From Chaetorhynchus papuensis (taxonomy: Eukaryota > Chordata > Aves > Passeriformes > Rhipiduridae), in NCBI GenBank assembly GCA_013396525.1, contig VWYX01002161.1, positions 1 to 64,000 of the forward strand: 64,000 bases of DNA. The letters are read 5' to 3'. Of the stretch, positions 1 through 23,500 are shown in pieces. The notes under the pieces were generated by a model. The model was not told where the DNA came from. It worked only from the letters and a program-made list of their open reading frames with translations, and searched no databases. Within the stretch, counting starts at the first letter, position 1; the number at the start of each line of letters is the position of its first letter. Made by a program: the position numbers and the translations under genes.

Positions 1-1400
1 TGGCCATCCGGGCTTGGCCCTCACCGGTTCCAGCCCCACCAGGCTGCTGCAGGCCCAGCAGCTGCTTCTCACGGGCCGGTGCTGGCCACGGGCTGCAACT
101 CTGCTGGCCGGGATGGCCGGGATGGCCGGCTGCGAGGAGCCACCGGGACGGGCCCTGCGCCCCCAGGAGCCTTGGCCCCGCGGCCCCTCGTCCGTGCTCC
201 CGGTGCCCCTGGAGCTCGGGGTGCTGCGGGGCGGTGTCAGCCGGGGCAGGGAGCGGGCCTGGGTGCTGCGGGGCGGTGTCAGCCGGGGCAGGGACCAGCC
301 CTGGGTGCTGCGGGGCGATGTCATGCGGGGCAGGGAGCGGCTCTGGCTGCCCTGAGGCTGCCGCTGCCGCAGCTGAGGGCGGGAGGAGGAAGAGGTGTGG
401 GATGGAGGCAGCTGCCTGGGCAGGGTGCTGGTACGCCTGGTGCCATCCTCCCGTGGGCCTCTCCCTCCATCTCTCAGCTGGTGCCTCTCCTCAGGGCTCG
501 GGGGGTTTGGGTTCTGCTCCTCCATGGCTCCTTTTCCACAGGGGTCCTGGGAAGCTGCTGCTTCCTGAGCAAGGTGTTCTGCTTGAGTGGGTACCCAGGG
601 CGGCTCCTTAAATACCCCCGGGGTGGGATGTGGCCCTGCAGTGTCACAATGGCCCCTTGGTGTCATGAGGCCCTGCAGTGTCACAAAGGCCCAAGGGCAC
701 CATGAGGCCTCACATCAGCCACAGCAGTTGTCAGGTGTGTTGGGTTTGCACGGCCAGGTTTTGGGAGCCAGGGGCTACAGGGGTGGCCTCTGTGAGAAGT
801 TGCCAGAACCTTCCCCCACGTCCAGCAGAGCCAATGCCACCGGCTCCAGGACGCACCCACTGCTGGCCAAGGCTGAGCCCAGCAGAGACGGTGGTGACAC
901 CTCGGGGATAAAAGATTTAACTGCAGCCCAGGGGAAGGACTCAGGCTGGAGAAGTTCATGGAGAACTGGCTCCTGTGGGAGTGACCCCACGCTGGAGCAG
1001 GGGAAGGACTACAACCCCTCTCCTGGAGCAGGGACAGAAACAAGGTGTGATGAACTGACCATGGCCCTCATTCCCCATCTCCCCGTGACGATGGGAGGGA
1101 GGATGGAGAGCCCAGGAAAGAAAGGGAGGGGGGTAAGTGTGTTTAAGATTTCTACTTCTCATCACCCTGCTCTGATTTTGATTGGTAATTGGTTTCCCCA
1201 AGTTGAGTCTGTTTCGACAGGCTGGAGAACAGGCAGAGAGCCTGCAGGCCTGCTCGCTCCCCAGTGGGAATTCCTGCAAGGAAAGAGGGAGTTCTGCAGG
1301 CTTCTCCAAGGTTGGCACAAGGGAAAACCAACCCCAGCGGGCAGCATGTTCCCCTCTCCTCACCAGCCAGGCAGCGGTGCAGGAAGGAGCAGGTGACTAG
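1..1400. other. Intergenic region with no recognised gene
   Basis: Several frames stay open here because the sequence is GC-rich, but none gives a recognisable protein and the plus-strand frames run through tandem repeats. The stretch carries a 42-base tandem repeat (221-346) and an imperfect duplication of about 38 bases around 632-706 sharing the words CCTGCAGTGTCACAA and CATGAGGC. It lies downstream of the AIFM1 poly(A) signal, so it probably separates AIFM1 from its next neighbour. Confidence 0.5.
221..346. repeat. 42-bp tandem repeat, 3 copies
   Basis: The word GTGCTGCGGGGCG recurs at 221, 263 and 305, exactly 42 bases apart. Copies 1 and 2 are nearly identical and copy 3 is more diverged. 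The period is a multiple of three, so the plus-strand frames stay open and give repetitive Gly/Ala/Arg-rich translations that I regard as non-coding. Confidence 0.85.
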
Positions 1401-1411
1401 AACAATCTGAC

Positions 1412-1417
1412 TTTATT
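1412..1417 (-). terminator. AIFM1: AIFM1 poly(A) signal
   Basis: TTTATT on the plus strand reads AATAAA on the minus strand, about 120 bases after the AIFM1 stop codon (1537-1539). The 3' UTR is therefore short, roughly 1390-1536. Confidence 0.8.
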
Positions 1418-1536
1418 GGTGCAAACACTGGGCTCGGGTGAGTGGAATATTCCCACGTGCTCCCAGGAAGCTGCCCAAGGTGAAGGGGTGCACACAGCCA
1501 GCAGCCCACTCCCTCCTGGTGCTCCTGCTGCCGAGT

Positions 1537-14198
<12,662 letters not shown>

Positions 14199-14960
14199 CT
14201 AAGGAACACAATTTATTGGAGAAAACAACACAAAAACACTGTCAACATAAAGGTAAGTCTGGAAATTTAGAGACTAAGTCAGTTGTGAACCCAAACAAAT
14301 TCCTTGTTTGGAAAACCCAGCACCACATCTGAGCGACTTATCCTGAGCCACAACAATGTGCTCCGGGCAGCTGTGGATACCAAAATATCCGAAGATCAAA
14401 GGGGTAACTGAACTAATTGATAGCAGGAGCATCTCTAGGCAGCTGGAAAGGCTGCCGGCAGCTGCAGCCTCCAGCCACACCGGGCTGGGCGAGCACAGAG
14501 ATGTGTGTTGGTGGTTCCTACACCTCTCCAGGCCTCTCCTGTCCGAGGATGCACCTGGCTCCAGCACAAGCAAGCACAGGCTGAGGTAACCTGGCCAGGG
14601 CCGGCAGCAGGGATGCTTACACCGGAACCAAACTCGCTCTGCTCACACAGCTCATGCCACCGGGATGAAACAGCAGCAGGAACGGGGTTCTGCTGGCACA
14701 AAGGGCATCCGCGGTGGAAATGAGCAGATGCAGGTGCAGGCAGCTCCCGCCGCGCAAGCAGGACAAGGAGCACCCCTGGCTGAGCCGCTGGGCAGCGTTT
14801 TTATTCCTCTGTCACCAAATCGCAGCCGCGGCCGCCCCAATTATTCCCTAAACGGAGCGAGCGATGGCGGGGACGGCTCCGAGCGCAGTTCCCAGCACGG
14901 CCGATGCTCCCGGGAGAGGTTTGGGCTCTCTCCATCCCCACCTCCAGCTGCTCCCACCCG

Positions 14961-15520
14961 NNNNNNNNNNNNNNNNNNNNNNNNNNNNNNNNNNNNNNNN
15001 NNNNNNNNNNNNNNNNNNNNNNNNNNNNNNNNNNNNNNNNNNNNNNNNNNNNNNNNNNNNNNNNNNNNNNNNNNNNNNNNNNNNNNNNNNNNNNNNNNNN
15101 NNNNNNNNNNNNNNNNNNNNNNNNNNNNNNNNNNNNNNNNNNNNNNNNNNNNNNNNNNNNNNNNNNNNNNNNNNNNNNNNNNNNNNNNNNNNNNNNNNNN
15201 NNNNNNNNNNNNNNNNNNNNNNNNNNNNNNNNNNNNNNNNNNNNNNNNNNNNNNNNNNNNNNNNNNNNNNNNNNNNNNNNNNNNNNNNNNNNNNNNNNNN
15301 NNNNNNNNNNNNNNNNNNNNNNNNNNNNNNNNNNNNNNNNNNNNNNNNNNNNNNNNNNNNNNNNNNNNNNNNNNNNNNNNNNNNNNNNNNNNNNNNNNNN
15401 NNNNNNNNNNNNNNNNNNNNNNNNNNNNNNNNNNNNNNNNNNNNNNNNNNNNNNNNNNNNNNNNNNNNNNNNNNNNNNNNNNNNNNNNNNNNNNNNNNNN
15501 NNNNNNNNNNNNNNNNNNNN
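14961..15520. other. Assembly gap (560 N)
   Basis: A run of 560 N lies between the divergent genes AIFM1 and MARS2. Flanking bases are GC-rich (GCGGCCGC-type words on the left, CGCCGCCGCC on the right). It probably hides AIFM1 exon 1 and a CpG-rich promoter shared by both genes. Confidence 0.95.
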
Positions 15521-15530
15521 CGCCGCCGCC

Positions 15531-18500
15531 ATGTGGCGGCCGCCCCGCCGCCTCCCGCGCCCGCTCCGCCGCGCCACCGCCACAGCCACCGCCACCGGGC
15601 CCGGCCGCCGCCTGCTCCTCTCCACTCCTATCTTCTACGCGAACGGGCCGCCGCACATCGGGCACCTGTACTCGGCGCTGCTGGCTGACGCGCTGCTCCG
15701 CCACCGCCGCCTGCGCGCCGCCGGCCCGGCCCGGCTCTGCACGGGTCAGCGAGGCCCCCGGTCCGAGCCCCCTCCCCGGGGCTGACCCCTTCTGCCGGGG
15801 CTGACTCCTTCTGCCGGGGCTGACTCCCCTCCCCGTGTCCCCAGGCCCCCGTGTCCCCGCGGGGGTGCGGGCTCCGGCCTCTCCCCACAGCCCCACGGCC
15901 TCTCTCCGTTTCAGGGACGGACGAGCACGGGCTGAAGATCCAGCAGGCCGCGGCCGCGGCGGGGACATCGCCCGCCGAGCTCTGCGAGCGGGTCTCGGGG
16001 CTCTTCCGCCAGGCCCTGACCCAGGCCGGCGTCGCCTACACCGACTTCACGCGCACCAGCGAGCCCCGGCACCAGCGCGCCGTGCGGCACTTCTGGGGGG
16101 CCCTGCGCGATGCCGGGGCGCTCTACAAGGGCTCCTACGAGGGCTGGTACTGCACGCCCGAGGAGAGCTTCCTGCCCGAGAGCCAGCTGGCCGAGCGCAC
16201 GGACGCCCAGGGCCGCCCCTGCAAGGTGTCCGTGGAGACCGGCCACGAGGTAAGGGCGGTGCAGGAGCACTGCGCGCTCACCTGCCGCTCTGCTCCGGCC
16301 ACATTTGAGCTGTTTAATGGTTCCCGTAGCCTTTCGTTAATTTTTGTTGGCTGAGACTCACCTGTATTTCAATAGAGTGTCACCTATCAGTCCAGAAACC
16401 CCCTGTGTGCTGGGCTGATTCCCCAGAGAGGGCAGCAGGAATGGGGGGATTCAGCTCCTCTGCCCCGCTCAGGTGAGACCCCACCTGCAGAGCTGCCCCA
16501 GCCCTGGGGTCCCAGCACAGGAAGGACCTGGAGCTGTTGGAGCAAGTCTGGAGAAGGCTGCCAAGATGATCAGAGGAAGGGAGCAGCTCTGCCCTGAGGA
16601 AAGGCTAAAAGAATTGGGATTGTTCAGCCTGGAGAAGAGAAGCTTTGGGGTGTCCTAATTACCCTCCCCTACCTGAAGGGAGCCGGTGAGGAAGATGAAG
16701 AAATGCTATTTACAAGGGCCTGGAGTGACAGAATAAGGAGGAATGGATTCACAGTGACAGGGTTATGTGGGATATTGGGCAGAAATTCTTCCCTGTGCAG
16801 TTGGAGAGGCCCTGGCACGGGTTGCCCAGAGGAGGGCTGTCCCATCCCTGGCAGTGTCCAAGGCCAGGTTGGATGGGGCTTGGAGCAACCTGGAGTGTGC
16901 CTGGAGCAGAGAAGCTCTTGCAGTGTGGTGGGAAGGGATGGGAAGGTTTATCTCCAACCCGAAAGAGGCAGTTGGGCAGTTCATTCCTCAGGAGTTTTGT
17001 GAAGGAAAAGGGGGAGTTTGCACATGCCATAAACGCCAGACTTCTCTGAGTGGGTTCTGGCATCTGGTGGAGCCTGGGGGTGAAGATTTCTTGTCTTCGA
17101 ATGATGTTCTTCAGGTCTTCCTTGTACACGGCAAGATTGCTGACCCAGCCACGGATCCCCGAGTGCCTTACACAGCTCACTCGCACCACATCCACCCACC
17201 AAGTTTTCACTGGTTTAGCTAAATGTGTCATTTAATGGATTTAACTGTGGGGGAGAAGTGCTGTCAGTGCTGTAAGCAAACAAAGTTAGTGACTGAGAGG
17301 CATTAAAGCATAAACTGAGGAAAAAGAGGAGTATGGCCCCAGGAAAACAAAGGCAGGCACCAGGAGTGGCAGTAGGGCATGAATTACCATGTCATTTTGT
17401 CTTTTCATGATTTTCCACTATTATTGCAAAACTATGTTGTTAAGAAGGTGCATTTTCATCTCCCTAAGTACCTTCTGATGTCACATCAACCTGGCAGGTG
17501 GAAAGGTGTCCCTTCCCAGGGTTACAAGTGTTTTTAGAAGCAGGATGCTGAACAATCCCAGGTGCCTGAGGCCTCAGGTGTGTTCCTGGGGATCCCAAGG
17601 AGGCAGTGTCTTGGGTAAGGAGGTTCCTGCTACTCATGGGAAGATGCTGAGGGCTTCCCGTGGCATGGGAGGACACCCTCACATGGGCAGTGTGCGACAA
17701 ACTCTGACACATTCTCGTGCTGAGAATGGTGTGGGCAAATTGTCAGCCTGTTCTTGGGGCCATAATCCTTTCCTGTCCTGCTGTCCCAGGTGCACTGGAC
17801 CAAGGAGGAGAATTACATGTTCAGGCTCTCAGCATTCCGGGATCCCTTGCAGAACTGGCTCCGGGACAACCCACGTGCCATTTTTCCCGACCCTTTCTAC
17901 CAGGGCGTGCTCCGCTGGCTGGACGAGGACTTGCCAGACTTGTCGGTGTCCCGCGAGCGAAGCCGGCTGCAGTGGGGCATCCCCGTCCCCAGTGACCCCA
18001 CACAGACCATCTACGTGTGGGTGGATGCCCTGGTGAACTACCTGAGCGTGGTGGGGTACCCCGAGAGCCACGGCGCGTGGTGGCCGGCCGTGCACCACGT
18101 CGTGGGCAAGGACATCCTCAAGTTCCACGCGCTGTACTGGCCGGCGCTGCTGCTGGCGGCGGGGCTGGACCCCCCCGAGCGCATCCTGGTGCACTCCCAC
18201 TGGACCGTGCGGGGCCAGAAGATGTCCAAGAGCCTGGGCAACGTGGTGGACCCCGCCGTGTGCGTGGGGCAGTACGGCGTGGACGGGTTCCGGTACTTCC
18301 TGCTGCGGCAGGGCGTCCCGGAGCGGGATTGTGACTATTACGATGAGAAGGTGGTGAAGTTGGTGAACTCGGAGCTGGCAGATGCGCTCGGGGGGCTGCT
18401 GAATCGCTCAACAGCACCCAGCATTAACCCCAGCAACACCTACCCGCGCTTCTCAGAGCCCTGTTTCCCAAAGGTCACGGATTCCAGGGAGGCAGAAGGC

Positions 18501-18992
18501 ACGGGCAGGGCATGTGCTGAGGACTACGAGCTCGTGGCAGCAGTGGCCTCGCTGCCTGCGCAGGTGGACAGTTATTTCGAAAGCTTCCAGATCTACAAGG
18601 CTTTGGAATGCATTGCCCAGTGTGTGAGGCAGACCAACGGCTTCTTCCAGAGACACAGGCCTTGGAAACTTGACCGAAGGGACGCTGCGGAGCAGCTCTG
18701 GCTGGACACCATCCTCCACGTCACGCTGGAGTGCCTGCGCGTGTACGGGACGCTCCTGCAGCCCGTGGTGCCACACGTGGCAGACAAGCTGCTGTCCCGG
18801 CTCGCTGTTGGGCCAGCTGAGAGGGGTCTCTCCGGGCTGACGTTCCTGGCACGCTTTGATGGAAAGCCATGTCCCTTTGAGGGGAGGCAGCTCGGACCTG
18901 ACACCGGCATCTTGTTCCACAGGCTGGGCAAGCTGGAAACTATGAAGAAGAGAAAGCAAGAAGCTCGAGTCCCTGACAAACAGCTTCTGTGA
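15531..18992 (+). CDS. MARS2: Methionyl-tRNA synthetase 2, mitochondrial (3 exons)
   Basis: MARS2 charges mitochondrial tRNA-Met with methionine in the matrix. Exons are 15531-15744, 15915-16249 and 17790-18992 (stop included), with GT-AG borders and agreeing phases. They give 583 residues; human MARS2 has 593. The ATG follows CGCCGCCGCC just after the assembly gap, and the first 30 residues are Arg/Ala/Pro-rich, as expected of an import signal. Class I synthetase motifs are intact: HIGH at residues 42-45 (ANGPPHIGHLYS) and KMSKS at 327-331 (GQKMSKSLGN). GTDEHGLKIQQAA opens exon 2 and IYVWVDALVNYLS lies in exon 3. The human gene is intronless, so two introns here are notable. It is head-to-head with AIFM1. 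Confidence 0.96.
15781..15835. repeat. 19-bp tandem repeat in MARS2 intron 1
   Basis: GCTGACYCCTTCTGCCGGG recurs at 15781, 15800 and 15819 (the last copy partial). It occupies about a third of the 170-base intron. Confidence 0.8.
16472..16935 (+). mobile_element. CR1 retrotransposon fragment
   Basis: Sense-orientation CR1 words run in order: TTCAGCCTGGAGAAGAGAAG, GGGATATTGGGCAGAAATTC, CCCTGGCACGGGTTGCCCAG, GTCCAAGGCCAGGTTGGATG. It is one of the two longest CR1 pieces in the window and lies in MARS2 intron 2. The extreme 3' end is missing. Confidence 0.85.
16950..17231 (-). other. Unrecognised antisense open frame in MARS2 intron 2
   Basis: On the minus strand an ATG (17229-17231) follows a good acceptor (TCTCCCCCACAG, exon edge about 17244) and opens a frame reading KTWWVDVVRVSCVRHSGIRG, then WVSNLAVYKEDLKNIIRRQE, then QMPEPTQRSLAFMACANSPF. 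About 94 codons precede the flanking CR1, into which the frame continues. I do not recognise the protein. It could be an exon of an antisense gene, a retrocopy fragment, or chance. Confidence 0.3.
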
Positions 18993-18997
18993 ATAAA
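18992..18997 (+). terminator. MARS2: MARS2 poly(A) signal overlapping the stop codon
   Basis: The AATAAA begins on the last base of the TGA stop codon (18990-18992). A T/GT-rich stretch (TGTCTGTGTT) follows at about 19024. The 3' UTR would be only some 15-30 bases. Confidence 0.75.
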
Positions 18998-19029
18998 AAC
19001 CTCCAGGAATTCCTGGAAAACATTGTCTG

Positions 19030-20184
19030 TGTTAAAAGCACTTTCCTCCCATTGGTGGTGGTGGTGTGGAGGGGTGGAAAGCCTGGGCAGGTGGTTGTGT
19101 GAGCGGGGCTGAGGGCTCGGGAAGCTCAGGTAGCACCCTCGGAACACCTGAGTAGCTGAGCCAGAAACTGAACTGAAGACACAGCCTCGGGTTTGAACAC
19201 TGCTGCTTTTATGCCCTGATGTATTTTATGGGATGTAAAAAGCAACTGAGGCAAATATTTATCACCTTAAAACAGGAAATTTCCTGCGCAGTCCTGGGGC
19301 TCCACTGCAGTCCCCTTGCCTGTGTCTCTCACTGAACCATAGAATAAATTCCTGTCTGGTTTGGATTGAAAGGATGTAAAGCCCATCCTCATTCCACCCC
19401 CTGCCATAGGCAGGGACAACCTTCCACTAGACCAGCTTGCTCCAAGCCTCATCCAACCTGGCTTGGAACACTTCCTTTGCCTTGTCTAATGTGAGGAGCT
19501 GTCAGGTGCTCTGCTGAGGCCATTGTAACCATGGATGTGGCAGACTGCTCAGCCGTCCTTTCCAGAGAGACGGCAGCTCCCACCTTGCTCACCCTAGGAA
19601 TCCTTTCTTGGGTGGCCATTCAGGCTGAGATCCAGGAGGATCAAGCTCTACCCCATGTTCCCATCGGTCCCCATGCCACCGTCGCTGTGCCACAGCCTGA
19701 TGCTGTCCCAGGCCAGGCCAGTCCCCTCATCCCCTCCTGCCATGGCTCTCCTCTCCTCCTGCAGATTGTCACCTGCTCCCCTCACTCCTGCAATCCTTGT
19801 GTGCATCCTTCCTGCTGCAGTCCCCGTGCCCTCCTGCCGTGGGTTCTGGCTCTCTACTGTTCTTGGGGACAGGAGGGACACAGCCCCTTCCCGGTCTCTC
19901 TGATGCTGGCGCACGGAGGCTGTGGCTGCCCAGCTGGACATGGAGAGGGTCATTCTGGCACCGCTGTTTGTGATCCCGCTGGCACCTCTTGGCACTGCGA
20001 ACGTGCGGGCGTTGGTGTCCCCCCGTGTCCGGTCCCGCCTCGCTGTGCCCTTCTGTCTCTTACTCCGTCCCGGGAGGTGCCAGGCCCGCTGCCCGCAGCC
20101 CTGCCGGTCCCCGCCGCTCCGCTGGGGATGCTCGCACTCAGTCCCCGGTGTGCGGCTTGGCGCAGGGCTGGCCCGGGGCCGGAG
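19030..20184. other. Intergenic spacer between MARS2 and RAB33A
   Basis: No gene recognised. It contains a CR1 fragment near 19333-19475 and becomes increasingly CpG-rich toward RAB33A, probably reaching that gene's promoter and 5' UTR. Confidence 0.5.
19333..19475 (-). mobile_element. CR1 3'-end fragment
   Basis: CCATAGAATAAATTCC, CCCCCTGCCATAGGCAGGGA and CTTGCTCCAAGCCTCATCCA are antisense CR1 words. Confidence 0.7.
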
Positions 20185-20540
20185 CTCCGAGCGGGGTCGG
20201 TGCCGCTGCCGGAGCGGGGAGCGTGGGGCGGAGCCGCGCGGTGCCGGTGCCGCTCCGCGGGGCGGGGACGGGCCGTGCCGTAGCCGGTGCGTGGGGCGGA
20301 ACCGTGCGGTGCCGGTCCCGCTGCGTGGGGCTGTGCCGGCGCCGGTGCGCGGGGCGGGGCTGTGCCGGTTCCTCTACGCGGGGCTGTGCCGGTGTCGGTG
20401 CGGGGGGAGGAGCCGTGTTGTGCCGGTGCCGGTACGCGGGGCGGGGACGAGCTGTGCCGTAGCTGGGGCGTGGGGCGGAGACGAGCGGTGCCGGTGCCGG
20501 TGCCGCTATCCGGGGCTGTGCCGGTGCCGGTCCGCGGGGC
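20185..20540. repeat. Degenerate GC-rich minisatellite upstream of RAB33A
   Basis: Imperfect units built from GCGGGGCNGTGCCGGTGCC-like words recur for about 350 bases and end roughly 45 bases before the RAB33A ATG. The array therefore occupies the likely promoter and 5' UTR. Confidence 0.75.
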
Positions 20541-20584
20541 GACCCGCCCCTATGAGCCGGTGAGGCGGCAGCGGTGCGGGAGGG

Positions 20585-23500
20585 ATGGCGGCGGGCGGCG
20601 GCGGGGGGCGACCGCCTGGCCCCGACCCCGCGCTGGAGCCCTACGTGCAGACCCGCATCTTCAAAATCATCGTGATCGGAGACTCCAACGTGGGCAAGAC
20701 GTGCCTGACCTTCCGCTTCTGCGGGGGCACCTTCCCCGGCAAGACCGAGGCCACCATCGGCGTGGACTTCCGCGAGAAGACGGTGGAGATCGAGGGGGAG
20801 CGCATCAAGGTGGGCCCCGCACCGGCTCCGGGCTGGCTGATACCGGCCCCGGAGGCCCCCGCTCAGCCCCCGGTGGGTCCCACACCGGCCCTGGTGGGCC
20901 TCGCTCCGCCCTCTGTGGGTTCCAGCGGGCCCCGCTCCAACCTCGGTGAGCCCTGCTCTGTCCCCGGTGGGCCCCGCACGGCCCCGACCTGGCCGGCAGC
21001 AGCCCCAGCAGCGATGGCAGCCGGTCCCCATCCCTGCCCTGCTCCAGGGCTGCCTCTTGCCAAACCCCTCCTGGGGGCTTTTCCTTTCATCCCAGTTGGA
21101 GGGAGGGAACAGGGCCAGGGAAGAATTCTTGTCCCTGTGTTGCAGAGATGCCCCTGGACCAGTCCCTGCTGCCTTGTCACTATTTCTGGGGTTGGCCTGA
21201 GGCTGCAGTGATCAGAAGCGATGGCTCCGGGTGAGTCACCGCCACCCTTCCGATGGGCACAGCTGGATTTCTGCAGCGCTGGGGTGGCTCCAGCTCCGGA
21301 CACTGGACCAGCGGAGGGGTAGAGCTGCAGAGGGATGGGGGACAGAACTCTGTGCCACAGCCAGGGGTCTAGGGGGGCAGAGGGCAGTGGGCTGGCAGCA
21401 GCCACGCTGGAAGGCTGAGAGCTCACACAGGCCAGCGGCAGCAGGCTCGGCTGCTGTGGCAGCGCTGCTGGAACCTGCTCCCAGCTGCACCGGGAGCTGC
21501 GATTGCAGCAGGACTGGGGCAGGATGAATTTGCTTACGAAGGCTGGTGTGACAGCTGTAAAGAATGATCAGCCCAGACCTGGAGAGCTCTGGCTGGTGTG
21601 TCAGAACAAATCTGCCACTGGTAGGAAACCACCCGGGAGCAGAGTCTGTGGTGGAGCTTGGCCTGCCCAGCTGTGGGGATCAGCGCCTGCAGCCTCTGAG
21701 GCTGGTGCTGGAAGAACAAACATCGCCACTGTACTGACAGATGGCTGATCAGAAGTTGAACTTACAATGATACCAGAGCTTGTGTTGGTGGGTGAGAGCT
21801 TTAGCTGTGCTTCTAGGCCATCCATGAATGTTCTTCCCTCTCTTCTTTAGAGGTGCTCATTCTCCCGGCCCTCCCCAGCTCTGTCCAGCCCCACGGAGCC
21901 GTGCTGGTGTGAGCTGTGGTGCAGGCTGGCATGCAGCCTGTTTGCTGCCACTATCTGGAAAATGTTGCCAGATTTTCTACCTTTGGATATTATTTGAGCT
22001 CCAGTGGGCAGGAGTGGGAGGCAGCGCAGCAAACCGGCCTTTTCCTGGGATATGTATCCAAGAGAGGAGGTGAGAGGTGGGAGAGGGACCCTCCCTCTCT
22101 TGCTCTGCCTGGGAGAGACTGGCCCTGAAAGGACTGAGCAGCAGCTCTGCTTTGCCAGCGTTTTTCAATTGGAAAGACTCCGAGGCTGGTGCTGTCTCCA
22201 TGGGTACAGGGCAACTTGGATTATTTTGGAAATTGCCACTTCCAGGCTACAGAACATGACCAGGAGAACCCAGACTGACCCCTGGGGCACCCTGCTGGTT
22301 ACCAGTGTTCAACCAGACCTGGTGTCACTGACCAGCACCGTCTAGGCCCGGACATTCAGCCAGTTCCCAACCCACCTCCCTGCCTGCTCATCCAGCCCAG
22401 AGGCCTCTTGGCATCTCTGTCACTTGGGTCAGGAAGCTGTCATCGATGGTGTCCTGGAATGTTCTGGATTGCCTGTGCCCTGCTCTGCTGTCCTTCCAGG
22501 AGGTGTTGGGGTGTCTGAAGCTCTCTGTGAGAACCAGGGGCTGCAAACACAAGGCTGCTGCTCACTGTCCACAGAGCACCTCCTCTGCTTGCTCTTCCTG
22601 GCCAAGTGGTCTATGGCAGAGACCCCCTGCAATGTCACCCATCATGTTCTGTTCTTTAATCCTCCCCCACGAGCTCTGTTGGCTCCTCACCCATCCCCAC
22701 AGAGCTCCTGGCCCTCCCACTGCACTCCTACACATAGGGTGGCTCCCCCTCCTCATTTTCTCTTTTCCTCTGTGGAATCATCAGGGTTCTTGTTCATGGC
22801 GTAGGATTTTGTGGACAAATAGACATGGATCTGTTGGAATGAGTCCAGAGGAGGCTGCAAAGATGCTCTGAGGGCTGGAGCCCCTCTGCTCTGCAGCCAG
22901 GCTGGGACTGCAGGGGGTGTTCAGCCTGGAGAGGGATCCAGGGAGACTTTAGAGCCCCTTCCAGGGCCTAAAAGGGCTCCAAGAGAGCCGGAGAGGGACT
23001 GGGGACAAGGGCCTGGAGGGACAGGGCAATGGCCTTAAACTGAAGGAGGGCAGGTTTAGATTGGATATTGGGAAGGAATTGTTCCCTGTGAGGGTGGGCA
23101 GGCCCTGGCACAGGGTGCCCAGAGCAGCTGTGGCTGCCCCTGGATCCCTGGCAGTGCCCAAGGCCAGGCTGGACGGGGCTTGGAGCAGCCTGGGACAGTG
23201 GAAGGTGTCCCTGCCCGTGGCAGGGGGTTGGCCTGGAGGCCCTTCCAGTCCCAAATCATGCTGGGACTCTCTGAAAGCCGCACAGCTGGAAGCCCTCCTG
23301 CACCCCCTCCCCATGGCCCTGCCAGGGCCACGCTCCACACTCCTGTAGCCTCTTTTTTTGTCTGCTTCACTTCCCAGGTGCAAGTGTGGGACACGGCAGG
23401 CCAGGAGAGGTTTCGGAAGAGCATGGTGGAGCACTACTACCGCAACGTGCACGCCGTGGTCTTCGTGTACGACGTGACCAAGATGAGCTCCTTCACCAAC

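Noticed and set aside
14665..15968. Long frames spanning the N run
   Set aside because: They are open only because N codons cannot be stops; nothing can be said about the 560 missing bases.
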